NCBI GenBank assembly: GCA_025352845.1
Contig: JANXSC010000057.1
Location: forward strand, 1-7,037
DNA: 7,037 nt
Reading direction: 5' to 3'
From: Opitutaceae bacterium
GTDB lineage: Bacteria > Verrucomicrobiota > Verrucomicrobiia > Opitutales > Opitutaceae
Part shown: piece by piece, positions 1-5,525 of the stretch
How positions within the stretch are numbered: the first letter of the stretch is position 1
Layout of the letters: each line of letters opens with the position of its first letter
The notes under the pieces: generated by a model
The model's database searches: none
The model's input: only the letters and a program-made list of their open reading frames with translations
Told to the model about the DNA's origin: nothing
Program-made: the position numbers and the translations under genes

Positions 1-160
1 CGCTCCGGCAGACGCACGGGCGCGCGCAAGCGCGCTGACCTGCTCCGAAACCGGCGGTATAGTTTCAGAGGAGGCAACGGAGAGTGAACGAGGGCACCCA
101 ACCGCTCCTCACTTGGCCGAAGAGCCTGCAACCGACCGACCAAGGCGATGATCGGAGGCT
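1..160. other. No supported gene
   Basis: All frames on both strands were considered. One minus-strand frame stays open to the window edge, but it has no recognisable domain and could be either out-of-frame continuation of the secreted-protein stub that ends at 161 or chance openness in GC-rich DNA. A GCGCGC inverted repeat at 22-35 has only a 2-base spacer and no T-tract, so it is not called a terminator. Confidence 0.4.
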
Positions 161-397
161 TCAGGACGGGCGCATCGGCGTGGAGCCAGCGCACCGCCAA
201 GCCGTTCGCCCGGCATGGTCGGCTTTGTTTGGCGACCCCGCCGAGCAGCCACGAGGGAGCGCGGGATCGAGGGCGGCGCTCAGGCCGATCTTGGCGCGGT
301 CGATCTTGGCGGAAGCGGGACTCATGGCGGCGAGGAGCAGGCCACCGAGCATCACGGCGCGGAGACCAAGGGCGAGCAGGCCGGAGGCGGGGTTCAT
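161..397 (-). CDS. Short ORF with signal peptide; probable stub of a secreted protein
   Basis: A 78-codon reading frame whose ATG overlaps the stop of the YhcH-type gene (ATGA), an arrangement typical of translational coupling inside an operon. Residues 1-30 look like a Sec signal peptide: a short N-region with one Arg, a hydrophobic core around MLGGLLLAAM, and an SPASA|K cleavage site. The next ~20 residues (KIDRAKIGLSAALDPALP) still look protein-like. After that the composition turns into Arg/Ser/Pro/Cys-rich sequence typical of an out-of-frame GC-rich read, ending at a TGA. I infer that the N-terminus is genuine and that the body was lost through a frameshift or deletion near position 240-250. 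I do not recognise the family. The alternative is a genuine small secreted protein. Confidence 0.4.
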   Translation of the reverse strand: MNPASGLLALGLRAVMLGGLLLAAMSPASAKIDRAKIGLSAALDPALPRGCSAGSPNKADHAGRTAWRCAGSTPMRPS

Positions 398-849
398 ACC
401 ATCACCTTCACGACCACCTTGAGCACCTCAGCCGGCGCGTCCCAGGCGCAGGAAGGGGCGTGCCCGTCTTGCGTGAAAAGCAGGGCGAAATGGCCTGTGC
501 GCATTTGCACGGGAACCATGTCCGGGATGCCCGTGTAGAGCGCGGCGTCGACTTTTTCGTCGAAGGCCATCGTCTCGTCGGTGAGCTGCGCGAGCGGCGC
601 CCAATAGATGAGTTCGCGGCCTTTCACGATAAACTGGATGTCGATGTAGTTGCGGTGCACTTCGAGCTGCTTCTCGGCGATGGGCTTCGTCAGGTGCTGC
701 TGCACGAAGGCGAAGATTTCTTCGCCATCGATTTCATGTCGGCCGATGGCGGCGTCGGCGGGCAGCTGCTGGAGAAAGGTAAAAGCGCGCGCAAAGCGCG
801 GCGAGATCCCAGAATACTGGGCATGGTTGGCGAGAGTAACGAGGATCAT
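394..849 (-). CDS. YhcH/YjgK/YiaL family protein
   Basis: This 151-residue protein has the full length of the YhcH/YjgK/YiaL family (DUF386, cupin-like fold, about 150 aa), whose members sit in sialic-acid and sugar-acid operons. Family hallmarks seen are the DGEEIFAFVQ strand (41-50), the metal-site-like E63-x-H65 in LEVHRNYIDIQ, the late His in FTQDGHAP (H120), and the closing EVLKVVVKV strand (141-149). Family members have been linked to sugar anomer or sugar-acid handling, but the exact reaction is uncertain. The ATG at 849 lies 21 nt after the dehydrogenase stop with no strong Shine-Dalgarno, and its stop overlaps the start of the next ORF (ATGA). It is cytoplasmic, with no signal peptide. 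Family assignment is firm; substrate is unknown. Confidence 0.9.
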   Translation of the reverse strand: MILVTLANHAQYSGISPRFARAFTFLQQLPADAAIGRHEIDGEEIFAFVQQHLTKPIAEKQLEVHRNYIDIQFIVKGRELIYWAPLAQLTDETMAFDEKVDAALYTGIPDMVPVQMRTGHFALLFTQDGHAPSCAWDAPAEVLKVVVKVMV

Positions 850-870
850 GAGGAAAAGACGGACGGGGGA

Positions 871-1869
871 TCAATAGCCGTGGCGGTGGCTGACGGGATT
901 GAGGAGCGGGGCACCCTGCTGGTAGCGGCTGAGGTTCTTCGCGAGCAGATCCACCATGAAATTCCAGAACCCCTCGTAGACGCCCGACATGTGCGGGGTC
1001 ATAATGAGGTTCGGGACGGAAAAGAACTCGTGCGGGCCGTTGAGCGGCTCCTGCACGTAGCAGTCGATGACCGCCCCGGCCAGTAGACCCGAACGCAGGG
1101 CCTCGACGAGCACCGGCTCGGGCACGATGCCGCCGCGGGAGATGACGATGAGATGCGCCGTGCGCTTCATGAGGGCCAGCTGGGCGAGCCCCAGCATGCC
1201 CTCTGTCTGTGGCGTGCTCGGCACCGTCACGACCACGTAGTCGCACTGGGGCAGGAATTCTGCGAGTTGCGTGGGCCCGAACCAGCCCGCCGGAATCAGT
1301 CCTTCCGGGTCGCCCGTGCCGGGCCAGGCGTTGAACCCGTCATCCCGCATCGCCTGCGGGTCGCGTTTCAGGCACAGGACGCGCAGGCCGAAGGCGGCCA
1401 GCTGCCGGGCGCATTCCCGGCCGATGCTGCCGTAACCGATGATGCCCACCGTCTGGCCGCGCAGGGGCCGGCCCGCGAGGGCAAGGCGGTTCGGCCATTG
1501 CTGGGTCTCCTTGTATTGTAATACCTGAGACATGCGGTGCGCCAGCATCAGCGTGGCGCAAGACACATATTGCGCGATGGGCACGCCGTGCGTGCCGCTG
1601 GCCGTCGTCACCGGGATCGCGGTCTCCCGAATCGGATGTCCGACCAGCTGGTTCGAACCGGCGGACAGCAGTTGCACCCAGCGGAGGCTGGTCCAGGCCG
1701 CCAGATTGCGCGGCACCTGCTCGGTCACCAGGATTTCCACCCCGGTGCCGTCAAGCTGGTCGACCACGCCCGCGTTTTGCTCCACCAGCTCGAGGCCCGG
1801 CCGGATCGCCTGCAAGACCGCGCGCTGCGCGTCGGTGAACTTGAAAATCGTATTGAGCAGCAGCTTCAT
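871..1869 (-). CDS. D-2-hydroxyacid dehydrogenase (NAD(P)-dependent)
   Basis: A 332-residue, full-length member of the D-isomer-specific 2-hydroxyacid dehydrogenase family, which interconverts 2-hydroxy acids and 2-keto acids using NAD(P)H in the cytoplasm. The order is an N-terminal substrate domain, a Rossmann cofactor domain beginning with GYGSIG (145-150), and a C-terminal return to the substrate domain. The catalytic triad is placed by motif as R245 (VISRGG), E274 (VQEPL) and H293 (TPHMSG). The Arg motif reads SRGG rather than the more usual GRG, but the Arg itself is present. A basic stretch after the second Rossmann strand (LKRDP, 167-171) could favour NADP, which is an inference. The ATG lies 3 nt after the stop of the enolase-superfamily gene, so the two are probably co-translated. 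Substrate is unknown; context suggests a sugar-acid-derived keto or hydroxy acid. Confidence 0.92.
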   Translation of the reverse strand: MKLLLNTIFKFTDAQRAVLQAIRPGLELVEQNAGVVDQLDGTGVEILVTEQVPRNLAAWTSLRWVQLLSAGSNQLVGHPIRETAIPVTTASGTHGVPIAQYVSCATLMLAHRMSQVLQYKETQQWPNRLALAGRPLRGQTVGIIGYGSIGRECARQLAAFGLRVLCLKRDPQAMRDDGFNAWPGTGDPEGLIPAGWFGPTQLAEFLPQCDYVVVTVPSTPQTEGMLGLAQLALMKRTAHLIVISRGGIVPEPVLVEALRSGLLAGAVIDCYVQEPLNGPHEFFSVPNLIMTPHMSGVYEGFWNFMVDLLAKNLSRYQQGAPLLNPVSHRHGY

Positions 1870-1872
1870 GGT

Positions 1873-3051
1873 TCAGGTGCGCTCCCCGCAATTGCGGGTG
1901 AAGGAGAACTGCGCGAGGATCTCGGGTGTGAGCCTGACGCCGAGGCCGGGCGCAGACGGAAGTCCAACCGTGCCGTCGCTCACCCGGAACGGATCGAGGA
2001 GGATGGCATCTTGGATCGATTTGGCGGCCACGACATGCTCGAGCCAGTCGACCGAGTGGCTGGCCGCGGCGAGGTGCCACGAGGCGGCCAGCGAGGGGCC
2101 CATCGACGCCCCCGTGTGGATCGCCGTGCCCAGGTTGAAGGCTTCGGCGTGATGCACGATCCGGATCGTTTCCTGCAGGCCGCCCACAAACCCGAGGTCC
2201 GGCTGGATCAAGTGAACCGCCTGGCGCGTGATGAGCGGGTGGAACTGATCAAGCCCACAGAGGCTTTCGCCGCCGGCGATGGGAATCGGCGAGCGCGCCC
2301 GCAGCTCGCAGTAACCGTCGATATTGGTGTAGGCCAGCGGCTCCTCGTAGAAACGCAACCGGTGCGGCGCCAGCGTCTCGGCGATGGCCACGGCCTCGCT
2401 CACCGGGATCGGATTGGGCACGCCACCCTGGTGGCCGTCGATCGCCAGGTCCATCGCAGATCCGAACTCGATCCGGAGGCGGGCAAAGACGCCCTCCAGC
2501 ACGGTGAGCTTCTCAGCGAAGGGAAACGGCACGGCCTGCAGGCGACCCGCGTGGCCCGTCGATGTGGCCGCCGGCAGGCGGTAGAGTCCGGTAGAGAGCT
2601 TGGTCGCCCGGTAGCCCCGCTGGGCGTAGAAATCGACCTTCCTGACTGTGTCCTCGACGGGCCACAGGGCGGGGCCGCCCGAGGCATAAACCGGGATGCG
2701 GTCGCGCACCTTGCCGCCGAGCAGTTGGTAGACCGGCACCCCGAGTGCCTTGCCCTTGAGGTCCCACAGGGCGAGTTCGAGGCCGCTGATCACACTGCGG
2801 CCCGCGCCGGACCGGGCCCACCAGACCGAGTCGTCGCAGAGGGCGCGGGTGACTTCCGTGATCTGGAGCGGATCACGCCCAAGCAGCGCCGGCTCGAAAT
2901 ACGCCACCATGGCCGGCACAGCATCCGGGGCGAAATAACCCCAGGTGCACTCCCCCAGTCCGTCGAGGCCGCCATCCGTTTCCAGCCGGATGATGGCCGT
3001 CGAATGCGGCGAGTTTGGGAACGACGGGTCATCAACCCAAGTCGTCGTCAA
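1873..3051 (-). CDS. Mandelate racemase/muconate lactonizing enzyme family protein; native start codon destroyed by IS66
   Basis: An enolase-superfamily enzyme, which abstracts the proton alpha to a carboxylate; members are mostly acid-sugar dehydratases or racemases. Counting from the TTG at 3051, the probable metal ligands are D205 (AIDGHQ), E236 (FYEEP) and E262 (GGES). D285 (QPDLG) and H312 (AIHTG) match the Asp-His dyad of the mandelate racemase subgroup, and K151 (ATKLS) lies in the usual lysine region. The barrel and capping domain are complete, but the family N-terminus (MKITAVRTHLL) starts 10 codons earlier, at 3081. There the IS66 insertion turned ATG into ACG. No ATG or GTG lies in frame between an in-frame TAG inside the IS and this TTG, and the TTG has no clear Shine-Dalgarno. 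The coding body is undamaged, so the inactivation looks recent. It is followed 3 nt later by the dehydrogenase gene. Substrate is unassigned. Confidence 0.88.
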   Translation of the reverse strand: MTTTWVDDPSFPNSPHSTAIIRLETDGGLDGLGECTWGYFAPDAVPAMVAYFEPALLGRDPLQITEVTRALCDDSVWWARSGAGRSVISGLELALWDLKGKALGVPVYQLLGGKVRDRIPVYASGGPALWPVEDTVRKVDFYAQRGYRATKLSTGLYRLPAATSTGHAGRLQAVPFPFAEKLTVLEGVFARLRIEFGSAMDLAIDGHQGGVPNPIPVSEAVAIAETLAPHRLRFYEEPLAYTNIDGYCELRARSPIPIAGGESLCGLDQFHPLITRQAVHLIQPDLGFVGGLQETIRIVHHAEAFNLGTAIHTGASMGPSLAASWHLAAASHSVDWLEHVVAAKSIQDAILLDPFRVSDGTVGLPSAPGLGVRLTPEILAQFSFTRNCGERT

Positions 3052-3071
3052 CAGGTGCGTCCGGACTGCGG

Positions 3072-3079
3072 TGATCTTC
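3072..3079. repeat. Left 8-bp target-site duplication
   Basis: TGATCTTC abuts the left IS terminus and is identical to 5503-5510. On the minus strand it reads GAAGATCA, which supplies the G of the lost start codon plus codons 2 and 3 (AAG ATC) of the enolase-superfamily gene and the first base of codon 4. Confidence 0.97.
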
Positions 3080-3103
3080 GTAAGCGTCCGGCCGGAGTCC
3101 TTA
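3080..3103 (+). repeat. IS66 left terminal inverted repeat
   Basis: It starts GTAAGCGTCCGGCCGGAG and matches the right end at 17 of the first 22 positions. It includes a perfect 10-bp palindrome (TCCGGCCGGA) that is not conserved in the right repeat. Confidence 0.93.
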
Positions 3104-3111
3104 TAGACGGT

Positions 3112-3125
3112 TCGTAGTGGTAACC
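3112..3125 (+). repeat. IS66 subterminal motif, left copy 1
   Basis: TCGTAGTGGTAACC begins 32 nt inside the left end and is repeated identically at 3156-3169. Each copy is preceded by a GCCGGAG block, suggesting a degenerate ~40-44 bp direct repeat. It is probably a transposase-binding site, inferred from position and recurrence. Confidence 0.75.
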
Positions 3126-3155
3126 GGTCTGCCGGAGCCTACAGCGAGGCACCGG

Positions 3156-3178
3156 TCGTAGTGGTAACCATTATGACG
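3156..3178 (+). repeat. IS66 subterminal inverted repeat, left copy 2
   Basis: This copy begins TCGTAGTGGTAACC and extends to GACG. It matches the reverse complement of 5426-5448 at 20 of 23 positions, so both ends of the element carry the same inward-facing motif. It lies just outside the tnpC stop (3183-3185). A role in transposase binding is inferred. Confidence 0.8.
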
Positions 3179-3182
3179 AGAT

Positions 3183-4652
3183 CTATGACGGTTGCCAACG
3201 AGCGGGTGTGAGCACGGCGAGGTCGTCCTGATTGGTCATGGTCGGCAGGCGGGTGAGTATGTCGCGCAGATACGCTAGCGGGTCTTTGCCGTGGCGCTGG
3301 CAGGAAACGACGAGGGAGTAAATAATCGCGGAGCGCTGGCCGGCGGCAGGATGGCCGATGAAGAGCCAGTTCTTTTTGCCGATGGCCGAGGGGCGGATGG
3401 CATTTTCGACGAGATTGTTTTCGAGGCGGGTTTGGCTGTGCTGGAGATGTGCGGTCAACGGGGTCCAGTGGCCGAGCAGATAGGAGCAGGCCTGGCCGAG
3501 TTCAGACTTCGGCAGGACTTTGCGTTGCAGCGCGACGGCGAGGCGGCGCAGCCAGTAGAGCGGGCGCGCAAATTTTTGCTGTCGCAGTGCCGCACGCTGG
3601 TCGCCGACCTTAGCTTCGTCCCAGTCGCGTTCGAGGCGGTAGAGTTGCGCGATGAGGCGCAGCACGCGGTGCGCGGTCTGCGGCCGTTCGCGCGCGGCCT
3701 CAAAAAACTTCCGGCGCGCGTGCGCCCAGCAGCCGACCCACGCCACGCCTTCGTGCGTGTGCGCGAAGCTCGGATAAGCCGCATAGCCGTCGGACTGTAA
3801 AATCCCGCGATAGCCGTCGAGCAGCGACGTGAGTTCGCTGTGGCGGCGCGAGAGGCGCCAGTCGAAGACGACGTCGCCACCGGGTTTACTGATGACCCAC
3901 AGCCAGCCTTGCGTGGTGCCGCCGCGTTTTTCGTCGGGGTCGTTACAGCGGACCGGCGTCTCGTCGGCTTGCACGTAGCCGCCGGCGAGCAGCTCGCGAG
4001 ACATGTGTCGGTAAATCGGTTCGAGCCACTGTGCGGTCAACGCGATCCAGTCGGCCATCGTCTGGCGCGTAAGCGTCGCACCCCAGCGGCGTGACATTTG
4101 CTCGAGACGATAAAGCGGAAAGTGATCGACGTATTTGCTGAGCGCGATCCACGCGAGCAGACCGGCCGAGGCGTAACCGCCGGCAACGGGCCGCGCAGGC
4201 GCGGCCGCGACGAGCGGCGCGCGATTCCGATCCAGCCGGTGCCGATACTTCGGGCGTACAAACTCGCGCTTGAAGAGTTTGGGCGGCGTCACATCGACTT
4301 CGAAGGTGCGCTCCTCGCCGATCTTTTCGTAGAGTTCCGGCTCGGCCTGCACGGCGGCGGGGATGAGTTCGATCGTCTCCTGCACCGGCAGGTGCGCGAA
4401 CGTCTCGGCCGGCGGGGTGCGCGGCGCGCTCGGGCCCGCGGCGCGTTCGTAGGTGATCGTTGCGACTGGCCGCGGCGCAGTGGCGGCGAGTTTTTCCAAG
4501 GCACCGAGCTGGAGCAGCAGTTGCGCGCGGTCCAGTTTTTCACTCTGGCCGCCGCCGAAGAGCTTTTGCTTCAGCCACGCGATCTGCGTGCGCAAGACGG
4601 CGATCTCCTCCCGCAGGAGGGACACTTCATCAAGGGTGGCGGACGCGCTCAT
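3183..4652 (-). CDS. tnpC: IS66-family transposase TnpC (DDE transposase)
   Basis: The 489-residue catalytic transposase of the element. Residues ~8-55 form a Leu-rich coiled coil (LREEIAVLRTQIAWLKQKLF) ending in the characteristic LFGGGQSEKLD, the family's leucine-zipper region. The DDE core is D230 (QADETPVR), D288 (LQSDGYAAY) and E416 (NNLVENAIRP), with the conserved CWAHARRKF at 308-316 and IGKKNWLFIG at 424-433. The central segment (~90-155), where many IS66 transposases carry a CxxC zinc finger, contains no cysteine; the region reads KYRHRLDRNR instead. The ATG at 4652 follows the tnpB stop by 60 bp without an obvious Shine-Dalgarno. The frame is uninterrupted, so it is probably functional. 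Confidence 0.96.
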   Translation of the reverse strand: MSASATLDEVSLLREEIAVLRTQIAWLKQKLFGGGQSEKLDRAQLLLQLGALEKLAATAPRPVATITYERAAGPSAPRTPPAETFAHLPVQETIELIPAAVQAEPELYEKIGEERTFEVDVTPPKLFKREFVRPKYRHRLDRNRAPLVAAAPARPVAGGYASAGLLAWIALSKYVDHFPLYRLEQMSRRWGATLTRQTMADWIALTAQWLEPIYRHMSRELLAGGYVQADETPVRCNDPDEKRGGTTQGWLWVISKPGGDVVFDWRLSRRHSELTSLLDGYRGILQSDGYAAYPSFAHTHEGVAWVGCWAHARRKFFEAARERPQTAHRVLRLIAQLYRLERDWDEAKVGDQRAALRQQKFARPLYWLRRLAVALQRKVLPKSELGQACSYLLGHWTPLTAHLQHSQTRLENNLVENAIRPSAIGKKNWLFIGHPAAGQRSAIIYSLVVSCQRHGKDPLAYLRDILTRLPTMTNQDDLAVLTPARWQPS

Positions 4653-4712
4653 CGCGCGTGCTACGAAACCGGATGCGGATGGAGGTTCCCGCGGCCCAAA
4701 ATTATTTTGCGC

Positions 4713-5060
4713 TCACCGCTCATACCACGGCTTGAGCGAGCCGTGCTTGAGTTCAATGCCGCCGACGAGCAGCGCGAGGGCCTCCGGCGCCAGCGCGAGT
4801 TTTGCGCGGTCGTCGCTGGGCACCGGCCACGAGAAGCGGCCTTGCTCCAGCCGCTTCGCCAACACCCACACGCCCGTGCCGTCCCAATACAAGAGCTTCA
4901 GCCGCGTGCGCTCCTTGTTGATAAAGGCGAACACCGCGCCGTGTTTCGGATCTTCGCCCAGGGTTTCCTGCGCCGCGGCCCACAGCCCGTTAAACTGTTT
5001 GCGCATATCGACGGGCTGCACCGCCACGTAGATTTTGATCGCCGCCGGAAACGCGAGCAT
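4713..5060 (-). CDS. tnpB: IS66 family accessory protein TnpB
   Basis: A 115-residue protein of the usual size for IS66 Orf2/TnpB, which is needed for transposition although its biochemical role is unclear. Seen are the family signature PVDMRKQFNGLWA (16-28) and the block FINKERTRLKLLYWDGTGVW (46-65), followed by LAKRLEQGRFSWP. The start at 5060 (MLAFPAAIKIY) was chosen because it is the family start and lies 5 nt after the tnpA stop. The frame is open further upstream, but that extension overlaps tnpA and reads as low-complexity Arg/Gly/Ala sequence. It is translated between tnpA and tnpC, as in other IS66 elements. Confidence 0.96.
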   Translation of the reverse strand: MLAFPAAIKIYVAVQPVDMRKQFNGLWAAAQETLGEDPKHGAVFAFINKERTRLKLLYWDGTGVWVLAKRLEQGRFSWPVPSDDRAKLALAPEALALLVGGIELKHGSLKPWYER

Positions 5061-5065
5061 CGCGT

Positions 5066-5443
5066 TCAGCCCCGCAGCGCACGCACGAGCGTCGCCAGTT
5101 CCGCCGCGTGCGTCCCACGCAGCACCGTGCCGTCCGGCAATCGCACTTCCAGCGGCAATGCCGCCACCGTCGGACGCGGCAGTCGCACCTCGGTGAACTG
5201 CACCGCGGCCATTTTGGGCTTGGACGCTCCGCCTCCACCGCGCCGGGCCGCTTGCACCCACGCCGCGAACGACGAGTAAGTCACGCCCTCGCGCCGCGCG
5301 AATGCCGCCTGCGTCAGGCCGCTCTCGCGCCACGCCGCCACCAACTCCGCCCGCCGGGCCGCCGGCGTGATCCTACGCCCGATCCGATCACGCTGTTCCC
5401 CGGTCTCCACCAGCTCCGTCGTCACCGTCGTATTGGTTACCAT
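5066..5443 (-). CDS. tnpA: IS66 family accessory protein TnpA (helix-turn-helix)
   Basis: A 125-residue first gene of the element. It has a helix-turn-helix of the transposase-8/IS66 Orf1 type at about residues 42-63 (SGLTQAAFARREGVTYSSF), a Gly-rich linker, and the conserved C-terminal block LEVRLPDGTVLRG (98-110) then LATLVRAL. It probably binds DNA at the element ends. The ATG at 5443 is the first in frame; an AGG lies about 8 nt upstream. The first six codons (MVTNTT) are themselves part of the subterminal inverted repeat shared with the left end, so binding at that repeat could also affect tnpA expression (inference). The stop is 5 nt before tnpB. Confidence 0.94.
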   Translation of the reverse strand: MVTNTTVTTELVETGEQRDRIGRRITPAARRAELVAAWRESGLTQAAFARREGVTYSSFAAWVQAARRGGGGASKPKMAAVQFTEVRLPRPTVAALPLEVRLPDGTVLRGTHAAELATLVRALRG

Positions 5444-5448
5444 TACGA
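5426..5448 (-). repeat. IS66 subterminal inverted repeat, right copy
   Basis: Read on the minus strand it begins TCGTAATGGTAACC, 54 nt inside the right end, and matches left copy 2 (3156-3178) at 20 of 23 positions in the same inward orientation. The ATGGTAACC within it is the start of tnpA. Confidence 0.8.
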
Positions 5449-5478
5449 TAACCTATCACCAAACCTACGCCTCGCCTA

Positions 5479-5502
5479 CGAGGTCCTCGGTCGGACGTTT
5501 AC
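5479..5502 (-). repeat. IS66 right terminal inverted repeat
   Basis: On the minus strand it starts GTAAACGTCCGACCGAGG and pairs with the left terminus at 17 of the first 22 positions. It ends exactly at the right target duplication. Confidence 0.93.
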
Positions 5503-5510
5503 TGATCTTC
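5503..5510. repeat. Right 8-bp target-site duplication
   Basis: TGATCTTC, identical to 3072-3079. With the next two bases (5511-5512) it retains the original ATG of the interrupted enolase-superfamily gene (minus strand, 5512-5510), now cut off from its coding body after codon 3. Confidence 0.97.
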
Positions 5511-5525
5511 ATCGGGAGTGCGGGT

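Larger units (their letters stand above)
3080..5502 (-). mobile_element. Complete IS66-family insertion sequence (2423 bp)
   Basis: The ends are defined directly. The left end starts GTAAGCGTCCGG at 3080 and the right end, read on the minus strand from 5502, starts GTAAACGTCCGA. The two match at 17 of the first 22 positions and begin with the GTAA typical of IS66. The element is bracketed by identical 8-bp copies of TGATCTTC (3072-3079 and 5503-5510), the target-duplication length expected for IS66. Inside are the three usual genes in the usual order, tnpA-tnpB-tnpC, all on the minus strand and with open frames. The perfect target duplication and intact genes suggest a recent, possibly still active copy. 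No passenger gene is present. Confidence 0.97.

Noticed and set aside
22..35. GCGCGC inverted repeat as a possible terminator
   Set aside because: The spacer is only 2 bases, the stem is simple alternating GC, and no T-tract follows on either strand.
148..1086. 312-codon plus-strand open frame
   Set aside because: It is antisense to the YhcH-type gene and part of the dehydrogenase, is very rich in Arg/Gly/Ala and has no recognisable domain; it is a GC-driven shadow.
1537..3117. 526-codon plus-strand open frame
   Set aside because: It runs antisense to the dehydrogenase and enolase-superfamily genes, whose catalytic motifs are clear on the minus strand, and its composition is typical of an antisense shadow.
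3124..3158. ACCGGT...ACCGGT hairpin near the IS left end as a terminator for tnpC
   Set aside because: The stem is imperfect (bulged) and is not followed by a T-tract on the minus strand; it is better explained as part of the subterminal repeats.
3290..3800. 169-codon plus-strand open frame that could be read as an IS passenger gene
   Set aside because: It is antisense to the conserved C-terminal region of tnpC and has no domain of its own.
4098..5279. 393-codon plus-strand open frame inside the IS
   Set aside because: It is antisense to tnpC, tnpB and tnpA, which match IS66 families along their full length.
5061..5333. Upstream in-frame extension of tnpB to an ATG at 5333
   Set aside because: The extension overlaps tnpA and is low-complexity; the ATG at 5060 gives the normal 115-residue TnpB.
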